Shown: positions 54,882 through 64,000 of the stretch, one piece after another | Layout of the letters: each line of letters opens with the position of its first letter | Numbering within the stretch: position 1 is the stretch's first letter | From: Shinisaurus crocodilurus | Taxonomy: Eukaryota; Chordata; Lepidosauria; Squamata; Shinisauridae | Length of the DNA: 64,000 bases | Reading direction: 5' to 3' | NCBI GenBank assembly: GCA_021292165.1 | Contig: CM037878.1 | Span: forward strand, 193,191,118 to 193,255,117 | Notes under the pieces: generated by a model | What the model was told of the DNA's origin: nothing | What the model saw: only the letters and a program-made list of their open reading frames with translations | Databases searched by the model: none | Program-made: the position numbers and the translations under genes

Positions 54882-55035
54882 AGATTTCATAGAGTTGGAA
54901 GGAGCCTACAACAAGGCTATCGAGTCCAACCCCCTGCTCAATGCAGGAAACTAGAGGAGGGGTCTCCCATCCAAGTAATAACCAGGCTTGACCCTGCTTG
55001 GCTTTCCACGCTCAGACAAGCTGAGCCAGCGTAAG
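54882..55035 (-). mobile_element. 5S-rRNA-headed SINE with CR1 tail, copy 2
   Basis: On this strand 'tcatagagttggaaggagcc' and 'tcgagtccaaccccctgctc' are the complement of the CR1 tail. Then 54958-55015 (GGTCTCCCATCCAAGTAATA, ACCAGGCTTGACCCTGCTTG) is the complement of the 5' part of 5S rRNA. Read on the minus strand it is head then tail, with the same junction as 41277-41420. Confidence 0.75.
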
Positions 55036-56242
55036 CCACAGGCCTGTTTTTTACACGCCCTCCCAGGGACCACAGGATTGCTCCCTAAAACAGCCACTTG
55101 GTAATAATGTTCGGCAGTAATAGGAGCTAAGTAACTGTGCACCTTTCTTTGTTCTCAAAGTGCACTGGATATAGTTAATAGTTCGATGCAATGCTCAATT
55201 TATTTCATTTCAGGGGGGGGTTAGACATTGTATTTCAACCCAAACTATAAAATAAAAAGGAATTATTGGTAGGATTCTCTTTTCAGGTTAGAAGAGTGAC
55301 CCACAGGGGAGAAAAAATAATCAGATAGTGTACTTCTCAGTTCAAATGTTGTTGTCAAGTTCCATATTTGTTACTTTGATGGGTAGAAGTCCAATTTGTT
55401 GCTGTGATCACTTCTTTCAGTTCAGTTTGTAACAAATACTTGAAATTGTGATCTTTCTATAACATGACACTGGAGAAAGGCTATTGTCAGGTGAGGAATT
55501 CCTTCAGGTGTATTGCTGCTTTAGTGTTTGTTTGAGAGCTGCGGGTGTCTGACACAAAACAAGAACAGCTCTGGCAAGACTAGTCATTTTGGAAAAAAAT
55601 GTCACAAAGCATTAGTGGACGATTTCTTTTTTATTTGGTGTGTGTTTGTGTGTGTTAAGCAAGGGACCCTTTTTGAGTTGCAGTATTGTAGTGAACTCCC
55701 AGCTTCTCTTTCATTCTGTCTATATAGATTGTGGGTCCTATTGGGATATTTCTTTCTTTTTCCTCCACTGGCAGCACTGAACTTTCAAAAATGTAGATAT
55801 TGAATGTTTATTAAAAGGGCACTCTGGTTCATCAACTGTTCACAATGTAAACCTTGAATCCTAAAGGGAAATGAAAAAAGGAACATGAAGTTTTCCCTTC
55901 ATCCATCATGATAATAAGAAATATAAACAATTCCATACCAAGACTAGATGACTGTGTGAAAAGCATAAAAAGGGTTCATTTTTAAAGATTGTGTCTCAGC
56001 TCGTCTAAGGTCTTATTCACACAAACAAAGCACACTACCAACCGCATTACGTTCTTTGACATGGCAAACCACATTGACATTGATGGGTCTTCCCAAACAA
56101 GCTTATGATGGGCGTAGGGGTCTGTTGCTAAATGATAGATAAGTGAAAAATCCCATTGTGCATGCCCAAGATGTTGGGTGCACTTAAAGCCACTCTTCAG
56201 GTCACAGCCATTCTTATTGCCTTTACTAAAATATAAAACATG
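55036..56242. other. Unassigned intergenic sequence
   Basis: No gene or repeat border recognised. Sequence like 'gtcttattcacacaaac' near 56010 resembles a common old repeat. Confidence 0.3.
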
Positions 56243-56592
56243 TAGTGGTGCAGAACCTCAGGCCCAGGGACCAAACCCATTCCACCAGGGGTCCCCAGAA
56301 AGCCACACCCCTTTCCCCTGAACCACGGATATTTGGGTGATTTCGCAGCTTTTGTGCAGTCTTTCTCCCATTCTATGAGGCTGAAATGGCTCTCCTTAGA
56401 TTTCATTACTGGCACTAAGAACGTTAAGCAAAAATAAGCTGGGGTGTTTTTTTTTGTATTTTTGACTCTGTCTCTTTTGCCTTTGGACCCACCCCTTTTG
56501 GCTTTCACCACACTGACCTCTGGAATGCGGCCTGCAAGAGCGTCTCCAAAATGGAATTCGGACCTCGGGCCAGAAGAGGTTCAGCACCCCTG
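56243..56592. mobile_element. hAT (Charlie-like) MITE
   Basis: Left end TAGTGGTGCAGAACCTCAGG; right end complementary to CAGGGGTGCTGAACCTCTTC. The long inverted ends continue through 'ggcccgagg'. Target duplications are no longer visible. Non-coding. Confidence 0.65.
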
Positions 56593-57986
56593 GTACCATT
56601 ACCTTAGGAAGTTTTGTTTTATAAATGGCTTGGAACCTTTTGGATAATCAGTGGGGTATCATTTTACTTAAATAAATGTTTGTCTATATTTATTTAAGAG
56701 TAACACAATAATGCTACGACTTCTCTTGTACAAGCATCATTGAAAGGAATGAGAATTGAGCAAACTCGGATGGGAGAAAGGATCTTCCCTGCTGGATTGT
56801 GGCCAATGTGAGCTTTAAATTTTTAAAAAAATATCCAGTGGCAGCTCCAGCATCAAAAGGAGATGAAAATGATTTTTTCCGATCAATGTACCAGTAGTTT
56901 AATTTGAGGTTTGTTGTAATCTTTATTATAAGCCAGCCTTTGTCGGCAGGTTAGTTGATGATCAATACATTTTCCTGAAAACAGATGAACATTTTTAAAG
57001 GACACCAAAATCCACTGACTGTGTGCTATTGGCCTGGGATTCATATAGAGTTTGATGTGGAGAAGGTAGAGTCACTTGTTGAATGGGCTCCCTGAGATAC
57101 AGCTCACAGATAAATAGGAGTAAATGTCAGTTTAAAGATATATTTTTTTTCAAAAAATCAGATTTTGTTAGGACCATTCAAGGCTTCACGAGGCGTCACA
57201 CAGACATGAAGTTTTCGAGGTTGTCTCCTTTCCACTATCTGAGATGATGACCATGCAAACCATGCCATAGGTCATTGCAGAATAACAGGCACTGTAGTCT
57301 AGGGCTAGGCTGAGGGTGTGAACTATGAGCCACAAAGTCCTTTGCTCAAATCTTATCTTCTTTAACCAAGAACTCATGTGGTGGGATGAAGTCACTATCT
57401 TTCAGGGCCAAGCTAGATATTATGTTAATTGTTTGAATGCAATTAATGTGCATTGGGCCATGTTATGTAAACAGCTGTCAAGGAAGCCTGGCAGCATTGG
57501 GGCTAGGTGGGGTGGCTGGAAAATTTAAGCTTTTCTCTCCATTCCATGGTCCTGACAAATTTAAAAAAAAATAAAAATGCCTCTGAATCTGTTTGCATTT
57601 CAAGGAAGCCTCCATTCATGCCAACCCAGGTCTGCATTTCACAATCTGCATGATGTATTGCCACTTTGGACTGGACGATCCAAAGGATAAGGCATTGCAA
57701 GAATAGAGATAGGGTGATGGAGAATCTCAGCATGCCACTGACCTGACCATTGGACTAGACACTAGTAGGGTTGCCATCAAAACTTTGATTTACAGTGCAG
57801 AAACATTTGCGTCAAGGGGTACAAAGAGGTCAATGAAAAAATTCTACTTCCATTCTTTCACAAACTGTATTTACTAATTTAAAATATTTTAATGTGATGT
57901 TTAAAGGTAGAACCCTTTCCATGCCTATTCACACTGTTCCCTTGATCTACTGCAACTTGGAGCCCCCCCTTTTTTAAATTGAAAAT
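56593..57986. other. Unassigned AT-rich intergenic sequence
   Basis: No supported gene or repeat border. Confidence 0.3.

Positions 57987-58033
<47 letters not shown>
57987..58033. repeat. (ATG)n microsatellite
   Basis: About 15 units. It encodes a spurious polyhistidine run on the minus strand. Confidence 0.95.
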
Positions 58034-58034
<1 letters not shown>

Positions 58035-58394
58035 AGATTTGTACCCTGCCTTTCTACCAAAGGGGGGGGGGAATGACACTCAAGGAGGCTAACACAATTA
58101 AAATTGATGAAAACATTGGCCATGCTCATTTTTTCATCCCTGTTCTAGTGAGCAGAATGTTGATGGGACAGATCAATCCTACTAACAGGTGTGGGGAGGA
58201 AATCCAGAAGTGGAGGAAACACCTTATGCAAAGCTCTGGTGAACTCATATCAGCAGGGAGAAGGGAGAAGCAGCAGCATTTTTCTCTTTGTTATTCTTTC
58301 CTTTCCATTTTTTCTTAAACAGTTTCCCTCCATGCCCCTTGATTCCAATGGGAGGGAAATGAACTACACCAGCTACAGGACTGGCATTAGTCCT

Positions 58395-58890
58395 TTCCTA
58401 CTGCGTCCAGTTTTGGGCACCACACTTTAAGAAGGATGCAGACAGACTGGAAAGAGTTCAGAGGAGGGCATCAAAGATGATCAGGGGACTGGGAAAAAAA
58501 GCCCTGTGAGGAGAAACTGAAGGAACTGGGCATGTTTAGCCTTCAGAAGAGAAGACTGAGGGGAGATATGATAGCACTCTTCCAGTACTTGGAAGGTTGT
58601 CACACAGAGGAGGGCCACCAGCCAGGATCTCTTCTCGACTATCCCAGACTGCAGGACATGGAATAATGGGCTCAAGTTACAGAATTCTGGCTGAATATCA
58701 GGAAAAACTTCCTGACTGTTAGAGCAATATGACAATGGAACCAATTGCCTCCCCACACTGGAGGCATTCAAGATGCTGCTGGACAGCCATCTGTCAGGGA
58801 TGATTTAACTTGGATTCCTGCATTGAGCAGGGGATTGGACTCGATGGCCTTATAGGCCCCTTCCTACTCTACTATTCTATGATTCTATGA
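58395..58890 (+). mobile_element. CR1 LINE 3' end
   Basis: The plus strand reads [28 protein letters not shown], then [18 protein letters not shown] and NIRKNFLTVRA text with frame breaks. This is the CR1 ORF2 C-terminus. The element ends 'actctactattctatgattctatga', the ATTCTATG octamer repeat diagnostic of CR1. Its last 75 bp match the tails of the 5S-headed SINEs at 41277 and 54882. Confidence 0.9.
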
Positions 58891-60189
58891 CTTAGGACCC
58901 TTGGATACTCAGCCACTCCCTCCACACCCACCCAGTATCCCCAACACTCCCGTTTCCCCTCCAGTCTAATGTAGGAAGCCAATGCAGAAACTTCCACACT
59001 GGCTGGGAAGTGCCGGAAATGGGGGACTCTGAAAAAACCTCCGAGGTCAGAGCTCTGACTAAAACCCTCGGAGGGTTTTTTCTAGATAATCTTATGCGCA
59101 TTGGGTTGCTCTCTGGGGACCAAAGGATTACTATGTAAAGTATGTTTTGCTGCAATCCTTTAACAACTAACCAGGAAGTAAGCCCCATTTTGAAATCAAT
59201 GGTAGTTACATCTGAGTAGGCATGTATAGGATTGGATTGTAAAAGATCTTTTAAGCCCTGGTGCTATGCACTGATGTTCATAAACACTAGGGTGTGCGTT
59301 TCTAGAATTTACCCACAAACATATTCATGCCATTGGAGTGCCCCTCCAGTTGCTGAAAATGTGGGGCAGAATGCTGTTCATGGGGCATTAAAATTTTTGT
59401 GAAACATGTTGGAACTGCCTCCAGAACTCACTCTTAAACATAAATGATTTTGAACAACAAAGAAGTCCCAGTATCTCCAAAGAGATTCATTCTATTTTGG
59501 CAGTGCTCTAGTGGCCCCAAATGTTTCATATGTGAAACATTTTCATAAATTTAACGTAACAATAAAGCTTGTCCATGCTAAATCACTTTCCTAGGAGATT
59601 TAATTACAGCAACTTCCTGCTTTGATGAGTAACTGACACCCCCTTCTCCCTTATTATGTCAGGGTGCAATGCATTTTCATAATAGGACAGGGGGGGTGAG
59701 GCCAATTTATGGGTGTCCTATTTTGCATAGTGTCAACTAAAAATGTGATGGCAGCCTGATTTTTTGGGGGGTGGGAAGTAAGATGAATAGAATTATTCAT
59801 TAAAATCTCCAGTACACAACCTTGCAAAAAGTAAATGGTGAGCCAAGGAGGCAGATTGAGGCCAAGCATTTTGACCTTCTCCTTTGGCATCATCATATCC
59901 TGTAATCTCACCCTCTATAATCATGTCTGTCTCATTTCTAGAAAACAGACATCATTGCTTTGGTGAAATGTTCTTAGGGAAGTGAAGTCTTTGTGCTGGA
60001 GTGAGCCGACAGTGTCTGAGATGATGGTGACAGAACAGCATAATTCATTCTATTTTGGCAGTGCTTTTATCGTTGCCACTTTGAATTAATGAGCAAAAAT
60101 CAGAGAAGCAAACAAATTATCCTTATAGTGGTTTCAAGACCAAGGCAGGTTTCAAACGTTATATATTAGGGTGGTTTGAACAGGCCAGG
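58891..60189. other. Unassigned intergenic sequence
   Basis: Includes a short hairpin at 59032-59084 and a 23-bp phrase (ATTCATTCTATTTTGGCAGT...) repeated at about 59486 and 60042. No gene. Confidence 0.35.
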
Positions 60190-60345
60190 AATCTATTCTG
60201 AAAGCTCCTCCTCTTTCTAGCTAACACCATCAGTGACCATCCCAGCAGGCAGTACTAAGCAAGATGAGAGGGGGAAGAGAGGGACCATTCCACCAGCCCT
60301 GTTGAAAAACTTATTTTTTTCCTCTACCCTCCCCATTCCTTTTCC
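60190..60345 (+). mobile_element. Diverged copy of the 30060-30333 LINE end
   Basis: 'ggaccattccaccagccctg' and 'ccctccccattccttttcc' match the 5' half of the 30060-30333 repeat. The 3' half is missing. Confidence 0.5.
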
Positions 60346-60814
60346 AGTTGACTTGGGGCTTTGGATCCCACAGGGGAAAATATCCTACAAGGCTACTCAA
60401 GCTATTTAATGCATTTATCACATTTGTATCTTCCAGCCCTTCTACTGAGAATCTTAAAGAAAAACTGTGAGGAAAAAAAAGTCCAAGGCCATTCAATGAG
60501 GTTTAGACTGAAGAGGCATTTGAATCCAGGTTACCCTGCTCACATCTCTCCATTACAGTACAATAGTTCCCTAGATTAGTAATTTGCTATAGGGCTCAGC
60601 CCTGGAACTTATTTTCATTGCTTGCCATAACACATGTGAAGTAATAATAAAGAAGCCAGAGCCTCTGGGCATCTGTAAAGTAGCTTTCTTTTAGCTTAAC
60701 AATCCCGAAGTCATTATTATTTCATTCATTTATTTAGTTAAATATTTATAAGACACCTTTCTGGACCACATCCACCCAAGGCAGTGAACAAAATACAAAT
60801 ATAAAAATTAAAAT

Positions 60815-60992
60815 TCAATAACCATGAAACCCACTGGGTGACTTTGGGCCAGTCACTGACTCTCAGCCTAACCTACCTCACAGGGTTGTTGTGAGAATAA
60901 AATGGAGAGGAGGAGGAGGAGGATTATGTAAGCCGCCTTGGGTTCCTTGCAGGAAAAAAGGTGGGGTATAAATATAATAAATAAATAAATAA
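60815..60992 (+). mobile_element. MIR-like SINE, headless copy
   Basis: Matches 41490-41650 almost base for base from CACTGGGTGACTTTGGGCCA to the (AATA)n tail, but lacks the tRNA head. Confidence 0.85.
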
Positions 60993-61286
60993 ATTTAAGA
61001 AAAAATCAACAGTGTATTAGAATATAATTCAGTCAGTATTAAAAAAAAAATACAGAGCCACAGTAATAAACCAATAAACCAGCAAAATGATAACACATCA
61101 ATTCAAAGTCACTCAAAGCAGGTGTTTTTTTCAAAGCCTTTTAAAATATTGCAGCTGAAGGGGCCAACTGTACACCCTTTGGGTGGGAGTCCCATAAGGT
61201 TTGGGCCATAGCTGAGAAGGCCCTGTCCTTAGTGCCAGCCAATCTAACTTATTTTAAAGATGTGCCAATCAGTAGGGCCTCTTACA

Positions 61287-61580
61287 CTGATTTATTTATT
61301 TATTTCATTTTTATACCACCCAATAGCTGAAGCTCTCTGGGCGGTTCACAGCAATTAGCAAGACAGTCCCTGCCCGCAGGCTTACAATCTAAAAAGACAC
61401 GACACACAAGGAAAAAGGAATGGGGAGGGAAGGAGGGGGAATATTAATACTCCTGGCAGGGCTGGTGGAATGGCCCTGTGCTCCCTCTCTTCTCCCTCTG
61501 CACAGCCTGCTGGAATGGCTGGTGGTGGTGACAGTAGAGGGGGGAGGAGCCGTCATGAGGGAGGCCTTTCAGCAGGGCTG
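61287..61580 (-). mobile_element. LINE 3' end, reverse copy of 30060-30333
   Basis: T-rich tail 'tttatttatttatttcatttttatacc' then CTCTGGGCGGTTCACAGCAA. The right-hand part matches 30060-30170 in reverse complement. Possible duplications 'tgattta' and 'tgatttta' flank it. Confidence 0.65.
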
Positions 61581-62233
61581 GTGGATAAAATTGTGATTTT
61601 ATAGCACAGGCAAGTTCATATGGTGTTCGTGGTCTCTCAGAACAACCTGACCCCAAACCATTCAGGTCTTTAAAGGCCAAAGCCAGCACTTTGAAATGTA
61701 CTGGTAGCAAGTACAACTGGTACAGAATCAATATAATATGTTCTGACCATCTGGACAGGCCCCAATGGGCTTATTAATAGCTGCATTCTGCACTAACTGA
61801 AGTGTGATCTTCACAAGCAGAGTGCATTAAAATAGTCTAGTTTAGATGTAACTAGTGCATGCATGACTGAGGCTAGATCCATTTTCTCTAGATAGGATCA
61901 CAGCTTGCATACCAGCCAAAGCTGGTAAAAGGCACACCTGGACACCACCGCCACTACCTGCGCTTCTACAGAGGGTGGCAAGTCCATAAGAAACCCCAGA
62001 TTGTGAACTTGGTCCTTCATGTGAAGTGCAATCCTATCTAGAACCAGTTCCACACCTTTACCCAGATCAGCCAGTTTCCCTACCTACAGCAGCTCCATCT
62101 TGTCTGGATTAAGCGTGCACACGTTTGCCCTGCTCCAACCCAACACCTTCTCCAGCCACCAGAGTTTCAAAACCTCCTTGGGAGATTTGCAGGTGGAAAA
62201 CAGAGGTATATCTGCATGTTACCTGCTATTTCT

Positions 62234-62804
62234 TTTTTTTAAAAAAAATAAATATTTAACTTGATTTCAAACAGTACATGTAAAACAAATGAAAAAGAAA
62301 AAAGCATACATATAACTAAAGAAGTGCACCCGCCACCACAGCGCCCCCCCGAAAAGGTTCTATCATAATAATCCATTATTATTAATCATTCCAAAAATGA
62401 TTAATATCTAGACACGGCTTACTCCCCTTTCTCTCTACTAAAACATATTCTAGAAATAGTCCCCAAATATCCTTAAAGTTCTTTTTCTTTAATTGTCCCT
62501 TTTTACATTTGGTACTACAAGTTAATTTATCATTTAAGGTGATATCCCACACCTCCTTATACCAATCAATAATTGAAAACTCATGTTGAACTTTCCGTTT
62601 CCTTGCTATCATTAATCTCCCCGTGGTTAACAAATTTACAATTAATTCCTTTATGTCTTGAGAACAAACAAGTTTCTCTGTTATTGATAACAACGCTAAG
62701 GACAGACCTTCAAATTAATACCAATAATTTCTGAAATTTCTACAAAAAATTTGTTCCAAAAATCCAGTATGCTTTTACAGCTCCACCACATATGAGCATA
62801 AGTC
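62234..62804 (-). mobile_element. L1 3' fragment with 13-bp target duplication
   Basis: ACCTGCTATTTCT occurs at 62221-62233 and 62805-62817. On the minus strand, LSITEKLVCSQDIKELIVNLLTTGRLMIARKRK...DWYKEVWDITLNDKL is the same L1 C-terminal region as 20588-20172, open for 103 codons. 5'-truncated at about 570 bp, and inserted into the older L2-type LINE. Confidence 0.9.
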
Positions 62805-63320
62805 ACCTGCTATTTCTGACATCAGAGTCCAACCCTCTGTATGACTTCCCCCAGTAGCTTCATGCAGATGTCAAAAAGCATGGGTGACAAGATCAAACCT
62901 TGCAGCACCTAGTATGCCAAAAGCTCTGGGCCCAAACAAATGTTCCCCAGCAACACCTTCTGAGACCACCCTCCAAGAAGGGCTGGAGAAACCGCAATAT
63001 TGTGCCTCCCAAGCCCAACCCAACCAGGTGCACCAGAAGGACACTATGATCAACAGTACTGAAAGATGCTGAGAGGTCTAGGAATACTAATATGACAACA
63101 ATTTCCTCACCAATTCCCCAATATAAATCTTCCACCAACCAAGGCAACCAAAGCTGTTTCTGTCCCAAACTAGTCCTGAAACCAGATTGGAATGGATCCA
63201 AATATTCAGTCTCCTCCAGGACTACCTGGATTTGAGAGACCACCACCCACTCCAACATTTTGCTTAAAAGACTGGACAGACACTGGGTGTTAATTGTTCC
63301 TGGGTTTTTGTTTTGTTTTG

Positions 63321-63504
63321 TTGGTTTTCTCCAGAAGGGTTGCAAGTACTACCCCCTCTCACAGAGAAGCATTTATTACTTCTGAGATCCATAATCTCAG
63401 TCTAGTACTAGTAGATTTCAGCAGCCAGGATGGGCAAGGGCCAAGAACACATGTGTTTGGCCTCAGTCCTCAAAGAAACTTGTTCACATCCCCAGGATGT
63501 GCAA
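63321..63504. other. Unassigned sequence next to the L2-type remnant
   Basis: Probably more decayed LINE; not resolved. Confidence 0.3.
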
Positions 63505-63730
63505 GCTGAAAAAGTACACATTTACCCTCACTTCCCCAAAGGAGCTCAGGGCGGCCTATATAGTTCTCCCCATCCCACCCGTTATATCCTCACAATAACC
63601 TTGTGAGGCAGTTTAGGCTGAGAGACTAGCCCACAGTCACCCAGTGAGCCTCATGGCTAAGGGAGGATTTGAACCCAGGTTTCCCCAGTCCTATTCCAAC
63701 ATGTTAGCCAATACACCATACTGGTTCTCC
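63505..63730 (-). mobile_element. MIR-like SINE, minus-strand copy
   Basis: Read in reverse complement: 'ccagtatggtgtattggctaa' (tRNA head), GGGTTCAAATCCTCCC (B box), GCTCACTGGGTGACTGTGGG (core) and a short diverged tail. Same family as 41421-41650, and more diverged. Confidence 0.75.
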
Positions 63731-63736
63731 GTAGGG

Positions 63737-64000
63737 CAGTGATGGCGAACCTTGTTGAGCCCGATGTGCCCAAACTGCAACACAAAACCAACCTTATTTA
63801 TTTCGAAGTGCCCAACACTGCAATTAAACTGAATCCCGAGGTTTTAGTTTTAGAAAAACAACTCCTACAGTTGTCCGCAACTAATTCACATCTTTTGTCT
63901 TAACAGAAAACAACAACGAGGTTTTCATGATAACAAACAGTTTTTTGTTGGAAAAAAATCAACTCAAAAATTATTATAGTACTACATTGTACACATCGCC
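63737..64000. mobile_element. hAT (Charlie-like) element, cut by the window end
   Basis: Begins CAGTGATGGCGAACCTTGTT, a well-known hAT-Charlie type end. The interior 'cttatttatttcgaagtgcccaaca' is non-coding as far as visible. The right end lies beyond the window. Confidence 0.7.

Larger units (their letters stand above)
61050..63320 (-). pseudogene. L2-type LINE ORF2 remnant with nested insertions
   Basis: Read on the minus strand from 63345: LSKMLEWVVVSQIQVVLEETEYLDPFQSGFR, then LVFLDLSASFSTVDHSVLL (RT palm, here with Ser in place of the catalytic-Asp-adjacent AFD pattern), then GLGLGGTILRFLQPFLEGG. Past the nested L1, VGAGQTCARLIQTRW-like and ALVTSKLDYFNALCL text follow. It is interrupted at 62234-62804 by an L1 and at 61287-61580 by a LINE 3' end. 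The domain order equals that of the plus-strand copy at 9470-13330. Confidence 0.75.

Noticed and set aside
54958..55015. Possible 5S rRNA gene on the minus strand
   Set aside because: Only part of 5S is present, it is diverged, and it runs into a CR1 tail, so it is a SINE head.

Overview
The window looks like repeat-built, gene-poor nuclear DNA from a squamate reptile, most likely a lizard. That guess rests on the mixture of repeats: CR1-, L2- and L1-type LINEs, a tRNA-headed MIR-like SINE, a 5S-rRNA-headed SINE, many hAT-type MITEs, a chromodomain Ty3/gypsy remnant and a vertebrate Ty1/copia element. I found no convincing host exon, tRNA gene or rRNA gene. Nearly all short open frames are chance frames or repeat debris.

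The centrepiece is a complete young Ty1/copia retrotransposon at 22783-28255 (+). It has two 609-bp LTRs that I read as identical, a perfect 5-bp target duplication, a primer-binding site complementary to the anticodon arm of initiator tRNA-Met, a purine tract, and one uninterrupted Gag-Pol frame of about 1298 codons. Gag zinc knuckle, protease, integrase, reverse transcriptase and RNase H are all recognisable. The usual motif carrying the third catalytic acid of integrase is missing, so the copy may be young yet unable to integrate by itself.

Layout. 0-9 kb: hAT-type MITEs, a TAGGGATG-ended element (3263-3705), and a frame-broken gypsy integrase plus chromodomain (5875-6985). 9-13.4 kb: one decayed L2-type LINE (+) interrupted by an LTR-like insertion with 62-bp tandem repeats and by several hAT-like elements. 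15.9-17.5 kb: an L1-like element without reverse transcriptase, flanked by an 18-bp duplication. 17.6-19.5 kb: a chimeric pogo-like MITE and CpG-rich fold-back elements. 20.0-22.6 kb: a 5'-truncated L1 (-) with a 10-bp duplication, next to the copia element. 28-36 kb: hAT MITEs, LINE 3' ends, microsatellites, a CpG-rich LTR-like block and two more pogo-like MITEs. 37-42.5 kb: L2 endonuclease remnant, hAT elements, a 5S/CR1 chimeric SINE and a tRNA SINE. 44-47 kb: hAT MITEs and a solo LTR with a 5-bp duplication. 49-55 kb: CR1 remnants, a LINE of uncertain clade ending in (TAA)n and invaded by CpG-rich fold-back units, and an L1 3' end with a 17-bp duplication. 58-64 kb: a CR1 3' end, L2-type LINE (-) with a nested L1, SINE copies and a hAT element cut by the window end.

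The elements interact as autonomous and parasitic pairs. The CR1 tail at 58.9 kb matches the tail of the 5S-headed SINEs. The RT-less L1-like element at 16 kb shares its 3' UTR with the L1 fragment at 54 kb. Two of three pogo-like MITEs carry what looks like the end of a TAGGGATG fold-back element. All comparisons were made by eye; no alignment or database search was run.
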